From Pseudomonadota bacterium (lineage in GTDB: Bacteria > Pseudomonadota > Alphaproteobacteria > Rhizobiales > Hyphomicrobiaceae): a stretch of 6,848 nucleotides of DNA. Positions 1 to 6,848 of this stretch are shown here, piece after piece (the first letter of the stretch is position 1; each line of letters begins with the position of its first letter). The notes under the pieces were generated by a model that was not told the origin of the DNA, ran no database searches, and saw only the letters and a program-made list of their open reading frames with translations. Location of the stretch: the NCBI GenBank assembly GCA_023392135.1, contig JAEVZQ010000508.1, forward strand, positions 1 to 6,848. Direction: 5' to 3'. Made by a program: the position numbers and the translations under genes.

Positions 1-660
<660 letters not shown>

Positions 661-719
661 CTCCACGTCTCTCCTTCAGGCGGTGCGCTGCCCGCCCATC
701 TTCAGCCACCCGATCCGGC

Positions 720-992
720 TCACGCGTAGGCGGAGCCGGTATCCTTTCCATTGCCTTGCGCCGTCCAGTAGCGGTCGAAGGCGGCGCTCGCCGTCCGTTC
801 CGCTTCCTCCTGGCGCATCTTGAGCTGCTCGATCGACGCGACGAGCACGCTGAAGTCCTTGCCGTCCACTTCAGGGGCCTGCCGCATCCGCGTCAGCTCC
901 GCACTCGCTTTCAAAGCCTCCTGCTTCAGAGTATCGGCCGCCGTTTCGGCATTCAGCCAAGCCTGTTCGAGTTGGGCGATATCAATGGACAT
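720..992 (-). CDS. Small helical protein of unknown function between sufB and sufC
   Basis: I do not recognise a named family. The 90-residue product is rich in Ala, Glu, Lys and Gln, has no cysteine, no signal peptide and no membrane segment. It looks like a helical hairpin: a charged helix at about residues 4-37, a break with Pro and Gly at 38-45 (QAPEVDGKD), and a second helix at about 46-78, then a short polar tail. The start is well supported by GGAGG eight bases before the ATG (1001-1005). It lies in the same direction as its neighbours, 131 bases after sufB and 59 before sufC, so it is almost certainly co-transcribed. By position it may be an accessory or assembly factor for SufBCD, but that is inference. 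I recall uncharacterised small genes at this place in some Rhizobiales suf operons, without being sure they are homologous. Confidence 0.85.
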   Translation of the reverse strand: MSIDIAQLEQAWLNAETAADTLKQEALKASAELTRMRQAPEVDGKDFSVLVASIEQLKMRQEEAERTASAAFDRYWTAQGNGKDTGSAYA

Positions 993-1067
993 TCTCGTTT
1001 CCTCCGCTGAACTCCAGGGCCCCGGCTCTCGTCCGTCTTGCCCCGACGCTTACCCTCTTTTACGTCC

Positions 1068-1080
1068 ACGTGCCCCACGT
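1068..1080 (-). other. Short inverted repeat in the sufB-orf gap
   Basis: ACGTG-3-CACGT forms a perfect 5-bp stem in the 131-base gap between sufB and the small gene. The CACGT/ACGT unit occurs again at 1062-1071, so the segment is locally repetitive. Its function is unknown; it could be a second RNA hairpin next to the one nearer sufB, or a protein site. Confidence 0.3.
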
Positions 1081-1096
1081 CACTCGACTACCGGCC

Positions 1097-1111
1097 CTGC
1101 CGAGCCGGCAG
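1097..1111 (-). other. Intercistronic hairpin after sufB
   Basis: A perfect 6-bp stem with a 3-base loop (CTGCCG-GCT-CGGCAG in the mRNA) begins 13 bases past the sufB stop. No T-run follows, so it does not look like an intrinsic terminator. It could protect the sufB 3' end or mark a processing site. It may also have arisen by chance in GC-rich DNA. Confidence 0.4.
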
Positions 1112-1123
1112 CGAATCTTCTCG

Positions 1124-2593
<1,470 letters not shown>

Positions 2594-2633
2594 GATCTTC
2601 TCCGTACGAACCCGTTCTTGAATACCTACTATT

Positions 2634-3767
2634 TCAGGCCACAGCTCGTTCCCGGCCTGCGCGCCCGACGATGCTGCTCCACGCCGTCAGGAACTGATCC
2701 ACGTCTCGCTCGGTCGTCGTCCACCCGAGGCTCACTCGGATGGCCGAGCGCGCTACGTCCTCCGGCAGGCCCATTGCGATGAGCACCGAGCTCGCCCCGA
2801 CCTTGCCCGACGAGCAGGCCGCCCCGGCGCTGATCGCGATTCCCGCCAGATCGAACCGGATCACCAGCGTCTCAGCGGACATGCCCGGCACGGCGAGACA
2901 GGTCGTATTGGGCAGGCGCTCCGCCCCGGAGCCGATCACCAGCGCTTCCGGCGCCATCGCCAAGGCTTCGCCTTCGAGCCGGTCCCGCAGCGCCGCGATC
3001 CGGCCTATATCCGCGAGATCCCGCTCGGCCGCTGCCGCCGCCGCGCCGAAGCCTGCGATGCCCGGAACGTTCTCGGTGCCGGCCCGCCGCCGCAGCTCCT
3101 GCCCGCCGCCGACGACGAGCGGTGCGACTTCCAGACCGTCCCTCAGGATGAGAGCGCCGACTCCTTTCGGCCCGCCGAGCTTGTGCGCGGAAAGGCTCAA
3201 AGTGTCGATCCCGAGGCACTCGAAATCCAGTGCTATCCGGCCCGCCGCCTGCACGGCGTCCGAATGGACGGAAGCTCCGTGCTCGCGGGCAACCGCAGCG
3301 AGTTCTGAAACAGCCTGAACGACGCCCGTTTCATTGTTGGCAAGCTGCAAGGCGAAAACCGACTTGCCTGATTCGGTTCGATCGAGTGCAGAGCAAACAG
3401 CCGAAAGCTCGATCCTGCCTTCGGCATCGACCGGAACGTCAATGAAGTCAGCACTGCTCGACCGCGCCGGGGCCAGCACGGATTCGTGCTCGACGCCGGG
3501 GACCAGGATCGTATCCCACCCGGAGCGCAGAGCTATGCAATTGGCTTCCGTCGCCCCGCTCGTGAAGATCACCTGCGCCGGCGACACACCCACCAGCGAG
3601 GCCACGCGCTCCCGCGCCTCCTCCACGATCGCCCGTGCGCGCCTGCCCTCCGCATGTACCGACGAAGGATTTCCGACCGCGTCGAGCGCATCGAGCATCG
3701 CCGCCCGCGCTTCGGGCCTCAGCGGTGCCGTCGCGTTATGGTCGAGATATGTGCGCGCGCTGGTCAT
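2634..3767 (-). CDS. Cysteine desulfurase, group I (IscS/NifS-like), in the suf operon
   Basis: This is a PLP-dependent class V aminotransferase-fold enzyme that removes sulfur from L-cysteine, giving alanine and an enzyme persulfide for cluster assembly. The 377 residues contain [14 protein letters not shown] at the N-terminus, the PLP-stacking His94 (GVEHESV), Asp170 and Gln173 (HSDAVQ), the Schiff-base Lys196 ([12 protein letters not shown]), TEN (231-233), and the catalytic Cys318 in [17 protein letters not shown]. The flexible cysteine loop and SSGK sequence are those of group I IscS/NifS enzymes, not of group II SufS. Its ATG overlaps the iscR stop in an ATGA, and no convincing ribosome-binding site lies ahead, so translation is probably coupled to iscR. 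A SufS-type enzyme may lie further down the operon, outside the window. Calling it iscS would overstate orthology, so no symbol is given. Confidence 0.96.
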   Translation of the reverse strand: MTSARTYLDHNATAPLRPEARAAMLDALDAVGNPSSVHAEGRRARAIVEEARERVASLVGVSPAQVIFTSGATEANCIALRSGWDTILVPGVEHESVLAPARSSSADFIDVPVDAEGRIELSAVCSALDRTESGKSVFALQLANNETGVVQAVSELAAVAREHGASVHSDAVQAAGRIALDFECLGIDTLSLSAHKLGGPKGVGALILRDGLEVAPLVVGGGQELRRRAGTENVPGIAGFGAAAAAAERDLADIGRIAALRDRLEGEALAMAPEALVIGSGAERLPNTTCLAVPGMSAETLVIRFDLAGIAISAGAACSSGKVGASSVLIAMGLPEDVARSAIRVSLGWTTTERDVDQFLTAWSSIVGRAGRERAVA

Positions 3768-4225
3768 GGGGCCGCGACGTCCATCTTAGCGGCCGCCCGC
3801 GGCGCTCGCTTTTCCTGAGGCACCCCGTCGAGCACCTCGCGGAGGCTCACGTTCGACAGAAACACCCGGATGTGATCACCGAGGGCGTGCCAGAGATTGT
3901 GGGCGATGCACTTTTCTTCGCCGATGCAACCGACGTCGTCGTCTCCCATGCAGCGCGTCATGCGCGTCTCTTCTTCCACGGCGTGCATGATCTCGGCGAC
4001 GGTGATGTCGGACGCCAGCCGGCCCAGTCTGTAGCCGCCCGCGCGACCACGCGCGCTCGCCACGAGACCCGCGCGTCTCAACTTGAGGAAGATCTGCTCG
4101 AGATAAGCGATGGACAGATGCTGACGCTCGGCAATTGCCGAAAGCGGCACCGAGCCCTTGCCCTCGTGACTGGCGAGATCGGCCATCGCCATCACGGCGT
4201 ACCGGCCTCGCGTGTTCAGTTCCAC
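3764..4225 (-). CDS. iscR: IscR-type Rrf2 family Fe-S cluster-sensing regulator
   Basis: This is a winged-helix transcription factor of the Rrf2 family that reads Fe-S cluster status and controls cluster-assembly genes. With the GTG start at 4225-4223 the 153-residue product aligns from residue 1 with E. coli IscR (VELNTRGRYAV against MRLTSKGRYAV). GGAG lies seven bases upstream (4233-4236). A longer reading from TTG at 4297 adds 24 residues of non-conserved, leader-like sequence. Features are the helix-turn-helix region at about 28-60 with YLEQ (Glu43) and the wing RGRAGGYRLG (59-68). The cluster ligands are Cys92, Cys100, Cys106 and His109. The first cysteine loop is two residues longer than in E. 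coli (CX7CX5C, not CX5CX5C). The full ligand set favours IscR over cysteine-poor Rrf2 relatives; a RirA identity is less likely. The gene heads the suf operon and probably regulates it. Confidence 0.93.
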   Translation of the reverse strand: MELNTRGRYAVMAMADLASHEGKGSVPLSAIAERQHLSIAYLEQIFLKLRRAGLVASARGRAGGYRLGRLASDITVAEIMHAVEEETRMTRCMGDDDVGCIGEEKCIAHNLWHALGDHIRVFLSNVSLREVLDGVPQEKRAPRAAAKMDVAAP

Positions 4226-4314
4226 TGACGCACTCCGCCCAAAAAAACACCCGCTCGACAGCCGATCGCCGCGACATGCAGGTGTTGCAATTATCAACGG
4301 CAGTCGTGCTAGAA

Positions 4315-4344
4315 GGGCGCTGCCCGCAGTCGTGTGCTGCGAGC
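4315..4344 (-). other. Two mutually exclusive hairpins in the iscR leader
   Basis: In the leader RNA an 8-bp stem (4337-4344 with 4322-4329, one G-U pair, 7-base loop) overlaps a second stem GGGC-AGC-GCCC (4322-4325 with 4315-4318). Both use bases 4322-4325, so only one can form at a time. TTCT follows the second hairpin, which is too weak for a confident terminator. An attenuator role is speculative. Confidence 0.3.
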
Positions 4345-4358
4345 CTGCCCGCGGATCT

Positions 4359-4373
4359 TTCGAACCTTTCTAA
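4359..4373. promoter_or_regulatory. Irr-box (ICE)-like operator
   Basis: In the suf direction the site reads TTAGAA-AGG-TTCGAA. It matches the half-sites TTAGAA and TTCTAA of the Irr box of alphaproteobacteria with a single mismatch, in the usual 15-base core. It covers about +5 to +19 relative to the predicted start near 4377, a position where a bound repressor would block transcription. Irr is the heme/iron-responsive Fur-family regulator known to act on iron and Fe-S genes in Rhizobiales. The consensus is from memory, and the site is not tested. Confidence 0.5.
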
Positions 4374-4383
4374 TCTCGGTCGG

Positions 4384-4412
4384 ACTATGGGAATTCCGAG
4401 CCCCGAAGTCAA
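4384..4412 (-). promoter_or_regulatory. Candidate sigma70 promoter of the iscR-suf operon
   Basis: Reading leftward, a -35 TTGACT (4412-4407, in the alphaproteobacterial context CTTGAC) is followed by an exact 17-base spacer and a -10 CATAGT (4389-4384). Transcription should begin near 4377, giving a leader of about 150 bases before the iscR GTG. The -35 is one base from TTGACA and the -10 matches TATAAT at four of six positions. Confidence 0.6.
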
Positions 4413-4536
4413 GTTTTTCTGAACGGCTCGTGCCTGGCCGCTTGGGCTCCGTCGCGAGACCCGCACACGCGCCGACTTGGCTCCGCAGAAAGCAGAAGTG
4501 TGACGATAGGAATCTAGCAGGAAGCTCGAAACAGAA

Positions 4537-5211
4537 ATGCCTGAGTTGATCATCAACGGCCCTGCCGGCCGGTTAGAAGCCCGCTATCACCACGAGCCGG
4601 CGCGCGACAGCCCGATCGCGCTGATCCTGCATCCGCACCCGCAGTTCGGCGGAACGATGAACAATCAGGTGGTCTATCACCTCTATTACGCGTTTGCGGA
4701 ACGCGGCTTCTCGGTGCTGCGGTTCAACTTCCGTGGCGTCGGACGCAGCCAGGGCTTCTTCGACAACGGGCCCGGTGAGCTGGCCGATGCCGCGTCCGCT
4801 CTCGATTGGCTGCAGATCGCGAAGCCAGAGGCCAAGAGCTGCTGGATCGCGGGCGTATCCTTCGGAACGTGGATCGCCATGCAGCTCCTGATGCGGCGGC
4901 CGGAGATCGATGCCTTCATCTGCGTTGCGCCGCCGGCGAACCTGTATGACTTCTCGTTCCTCGCTCCCTGCCCCGCTTCCGGCCTGCTGGTCAATGGCGA
5001 GCGGGACCGGGTCGTGCCTTCGGCCTCGGTGGCGGAGCTTGCGGTCAAGACAAAGACTCAGAGGGGAATCAAGCTCGAGCACGAGATCGTGCCCGGCGCA
5101 AACCACTTCTTCGAAGGCGAGGACAGGATCGCTGCACTCAAGGACTTGGTCGGCAAGTACGTCGACCGCCGCCTTGCCGAAATCCTGCGCGCGAAAGCCG
5201 AGGAGAAGTAA
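4537..5211 (+). CDS. Alpha/beta hydrolase, COG2945-like
   Basis: This is a small cytosolic alpha/beta hydrolase of 224 residues whose substrate is unknown. The N-terminal strand leads to HPHPQFGGTMNN (32-43), typical of this family and probably part of the oxyanion region. It is followed by RFNFRGVGRSQG (62-73). The nucleophile elbow is GVSFG with Ser108. The acid is probably Asp157 in NGERDRVVP and the base His190 in GANHFF, completing a catalytic triad. There is no signal peptide or membrane segment. The ATG has only a distant AGGA (4519-4522), a poor ribosome-binding site, but the family begins here and no better in-frame start is seen. It is divergent from the iscR-suf operon and shares its 311-base control region. 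I recall such hydrolases near suf genes in other Rhizobiales, but no role in Fe-S metabolism can be read from the sequence. Confidence 0.93.
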   Translation: MPELIINGPAGRLEARYHHEPARDSPIALILHPHPQFGGTMNNQVVYHLYYAFAERGFSVLRFNFRGVGRSQGFFDNGPGELADAASALDWLQIAKPEAKSCWIAGVSFGTWIAMQLLMRRPEIDAFICVAPPANLYDFSFLAPCPASGLLVNGERDRVVPSASVAELAVKTKTQRGIKLEHEIVPGANHFFEGEDRIAALKDLVGKYVDRRLAEILRAKAEEK

Positions 5212-5240
5212 CGGAGGTGGGTCAGCCAATCACGCTCGTC

Positions 5241-5272
5241 CCGGACCTGCGGCTCGATCCGCGCATGTCCGG
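5241..5272. terminator. Possible bidirectional hairpin between convergent genes
   Basis: CCGGAC and GTCCGG form a 6-bp outer stem, with an inner GCGG/CCGC stem and a 6-base loop, separated by a small internal loop. It sits in the 90-base gap where the hydrolase and anmK genes converge, as expected for a shared terminator. Neither side has a clear T-run, so a Rho-dependent or RNA-stabilising role is as likely. Confidence 0.35.
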
Positions 5273-5301
5273 AGGATGCACCGTGCGGGGCTGATCGGCG
5301 A

Positions 5302-6432
5302 TTATTTTGGCGCGGGCGCCAGCACGCCACCCGTCATCGGCTGCGGTGCGCCGGTCGTCTCCGGGTAGGTAATCGGCAAACCTTTCAGCGAGCGAACGGC
5401 CAGATAGGCCCAGGCCTCGGCCTCCATGCTGTCTCCGTCGAGGTCGACGGCCTCGACAGGGGCGACCGGTGCATCGAGGTGCCAGGCCAGCAGCTCCATC
5501 AGATGCTTGTTGCGTCGTCCGCCGCCGGTCACGAGCCACAGGGCCGGCGGAGCCGGAAGCCAGCTCAGGCTGCGGGCGACGGCAATAGCGGTCAGCTCCG
5601 CAAGCGTCGCGGCGCCATCTGCCGCCGAAAGACCCTCCACCGGACCCAGCGTGAAATCATTCCGATCGAGTGACTTCGGCACGGGCCGCTCCAGGTGAGG
5701 ATGCATCAGGTAACGTCGCAGCACCTCCTCATCGGCTTTGCCCGAGCGGGCCAGCTCGCCATCGACATCGCAGGCCCGGCCGGTATGGCGCAGCGCCCAG
5801 TCGTCCATCAGCGCATTTCCCGGACCGGTATCGAAAGCGATGAGACGGCCGTTCTCGCCGACCCACGTCACGTTGGCGATCCCGCCGATATTGAGGAAGG
5901 CCACCGGGCGCTGAGGCAATCGCGCCGCGAGGGCTCGGTGGTATGCCGGCACGACCGGCGCTCCCTGCCCGCCCGCCGTGACATCGGCCGCGCGGAGATC
6001 ATAAACCACGTCGATACCCGCGAGGCGCGCAAGCAAGCCACCGTCACCGAGCTGCACAGTCAGCCCAATTGAGGCCTCGCCCGAGCCATTCGCCGGCCGG
6101 TGGAGGACCGTCTGGCCATGGAAGCCGATCACGTCCAAGTCAGCAGCCGGTATTCCATGCTCGGAAAGAAATGCCGAAACGGCCTCGGCATGCCGTTCGG
6201 TCAACGCGCGCTCCACGTCCGCCAGACAGCCGGGCCGGTCAGCTCGATCCGTCAGCGTGCGCGCGTCCTCGAGAGCGGCACGCAAGCGGTCTCTGAAGGC
6301 CGGCGGATACGCGCGCGATCCGTGGGGACCGCGGGCGACCTGATTCTCGCCGTCGGTCTCGATCAGTGCGATATCGATCCCGTCCATGGACGTGCCGCTC
6401 ATGAGGCCCAACGCTCGTAGGAGCTTGCCCAT
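5302..6432 (-). CDS. anmK: Anhydro-N-acetylmuramic acid kinase
   Basis: AnmK is a cytosolic ASKHA-fold kinase of peptidoglycan recycling. It hydrolyses the 1,6-anhydro bond of anhydro-MurNAc and phosphorylates the sugar with ATP to give MurNAc-6-phosphate. From Met at 6432 the protein has 376 residues, close to the family (363-369). It shows [12 protein letters not shown] (9-20), [35 protein letters not shown] and [11 protein letters not shown]. Asp201 in that last motif corresponds to the catalytic base Asp182 of Pseudomonas aeruginosa Anm[13 protein letters not shown] follows near the C-terminus. An upstream in-frame ATG at 6450 would add six residues. I prefer 6432 because AAGG lies five bases before it and the distance to GLMSGTS fits the family. 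The gene converges on the hydrolase and diverges from tyrS. Confidence 0.96.
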   Translation of the reverse strand: MGKLLRALGLMSGTSMDGIDIALIETDGENQVARGPHGSRAYPPAFRDRLRAALEDARTLTDRADRPGCLADVERALTERHAEAVSAFLSEHGIPAADLDVIGFHGQTVLHRPANGSGEASIGLTVQLGDGGLLARLAGIDVVYDLRAADVTAGGQGAPVVPAYHRALAARLPQRPVAFLNIGGIANVTWVGENGRLIAFDTGPGNALMDDWALRHTGRACDVDGELARSGKADEEVLRRYLMHPHLERPVPKSLDRNDFTLGPVEGLSAADGAATLAELTAIAVARSLSWLPAPPALWLVTGGGRRNKHLMELLAWHLDAPVAPVEAVDLDGDSMEAEAWAYLAVRSLKGLPITYPETTGAPQPMTGGVLAPAPK

Positions 6433-6515
6433 CCGCACCTTCCCGTGCATGTTCCCGCGTCAACCGCCATCGTAAAACGAAAGTCGAGACGCCGATACCC
6501 GGCGCACCAGGTCCC
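6433..6515. promoter_or_regulatory. Short divergent gap between anmK and tyrS
   Basis: These 83 bases must hold the start signals of two divergent genes unless transcription begins elsewhere. I find no promoter with both a good -35 and -10. The AAGG ahead of anmK and a weak AGG four bases before the tyrS ATG are the only signals I would point to. Confidence 0.4.
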
Positions 6516-6848
6516 ATGCCCGCACCCGCTTCCGATTTTCTGCGAATACTCACCGAGCGCGGCTTCATTCACCAGTGCTCCGACCTCGAGGGGCTGGATG
6601 GCCTTGCCGGCAAGCGCGAGGTGATCGCCTATGTCGGCTATGACTGCACGGCACCGTCGCTGCACGTCGGGCACCTGCTCTCGATCATGATGCTCCACTG
6701 GCTGCAGCAATCCGGCGCCGGCAAGCCGATCACACTCATGGGGGGCGGTACGACGCGGGTCGGTGACCCGTCTGGCCGCGACGAGACGCGGCGCATCCTC
6801 TCCATCGAGCAGATCGATGCCAACAAGGAGAGCATCAAGACGGTGTTC
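6516..6848 (+). CDS. tyrS: Tyrosyl-tRNA synthetase (N-terminal part, cut by window edge)
   Basis: This class Ic aminoacyl-tRNA synthetase charges tRNA-Tyr with tyrosine in the cytosol. The 111 codons present run open to the right edge, about a quarter of the usual 400-420 residue protein. The N-terminal helix ([21 protein letters not shown]) is followed by Tyr39 in [18 protein letters not shown], which holds the HIGH signature as HVGH (50-53). [17 protein letters not shown] (74-90) follows, the tyrosine-pocket segment in the variant I associate with alphaproteobacterial TyrRS. The KMSKS loop, anticodon-binding region and S4-like domain would lie beyond the window. The ATG is the first plausible start; its ribosome-binding site is weak (AGG, four bases away). 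It diverges from anmK. Confidence 0.96.
   Translation, partial: MPAPASDFLRILTERGFIHQCSDLEGLDGLAGKREVIAYVGYDCTAPSLHVGHLLSIMMLHWLQQSGAGKPITLMGGGTTRVGDPSGRDETRRILSIEQIDANKESIKTVF

Larger units (their letters stand above)
4226..4536. promoter_or_regulatory. Divergent regulatory gap between iscR-suf and the hydrolase gene
   Basis: The 311 bases hold no credible gene. On the minus strand there is a strong candidate promoter at 4384-4412, an Irr-box-like palindrome at 4359-4373, two overlapping leader hairpins between 4315 and 4344, and a second -10-like GATAAT at 4290-4295 without a good -35. TTG-N7-CAA at 4285-4297 surrounds that element and is a possible but unproven operator half-pair. A run of seven A (T in the mRNA) lies at 4241-4247, just before the iscR ribosome-binding site. 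I see no convincing promoter for the plus-strand hydrolase. Confidence 0.7.

Noticed and set aside
4226..4297. 24-codon N-terminal extension of IscR from TTG at 4297
   Set aside because: The GTG at 4225 has a well-placed GGAG and aligns with residue 1 of E. coli IscR. The extension has no visible ribosome-binding site and unlike composition.
4401..4425. Possible RirA (TGA-N9-TCA) iron-responsive box near the promoter
   Set aside because: The bases around the -35 give TCA-N8-TGA, the opposite polarity and wrong spacing, so it does not fit the motif.
3876..4556. Open frame of 226 codons on the minus strand overlapping iscR
   Set aside because: Out-of-frame shadow of iscR that runs through the divergent control region; the product has no recognisable domain and is Arg/Ser-rich.
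4573..5229. Open frame of 218 codons on the minus strand
   Set aside because: Antisense shadow of the hydrolase gene; no family motif is visible.
5217..5294. 26-codon reading frame from GTG after the hydrolase stop, near a GGAGG
   Set aside because: The GGAGG overlaps the GTG itself, so the spacing is wrong for initiation, and the frame runs through the hairpin between convergent genes. Probably chance.

Overview
The window is GC-rich chromosomal DNA from an alphaproteobacterium, most likely in Hyphomicrobiales (Rhizobiales). The assignment rests on the gene order iscR / NifS-type cysteine desulfurase / sufB / small gene / sufC, on a COG2945-type hydrolase next to it, on an alphaproteobacterial style of TyrRS N-terminus, and on an Irr-box-like palindrome at the suf promoter. 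I recognise no mobile element, tRNA, rRNA or CRISPR array. Both ends cut through genes: sufC on the left and tyrS on the right.

Right to left on the minus strand, positions 4225 to 1 carry the first five genes of a SUF iron-sulfur cluster assembly operon. They are an IscR-type Rrf2 regulator with a complete Cys3-His cluster-ligand set, a group I (IscS/NifS-like) cysteine desulfurase overlapping it by ATGA, sufB, a 90-residue helical protein of unknown function, and sufC. sufD and later suf genes would be expected beyond the left edge. The desulfurase supplies persulfide sulfur, SufB with SufC (and SufD) forms the ATP-driven scaffold, and IscR senses cluster status.

The 311-base divergent gap (4226-4536) holds a good sigma70-type promoter for the suf operon (TTGACT, 17-base spacer, CATAGT). 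Directly downstream is a palindrome resembling an Irr box (TTAGAA-N3-TTCGAA). This suggests combined control by cluster status (IscR) and by iron/heme (Irr). The leader RNA, about 150 bases, can form two hairpins that exclude each other.

To the right, a plus-strand alpha/beta hydrolase (4537-5211) converges on anmK (5302-6432, minus), the peptidoglycan-recycling anhydro-MurNAc kinase. anmK diverges from tyrS (6516 onward, plus), of which only 111 codons are present. These genes look like ordinary housekeeping neighbours.

The points most worth a second look are the SufC switch (H-loop) histidine, which reads as leucine in this sequence, the uncharacterised helical gene between sufB and sufC, and the promoter/Irr-box arrangement. 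I did not find clear evidence of a wholly new system.
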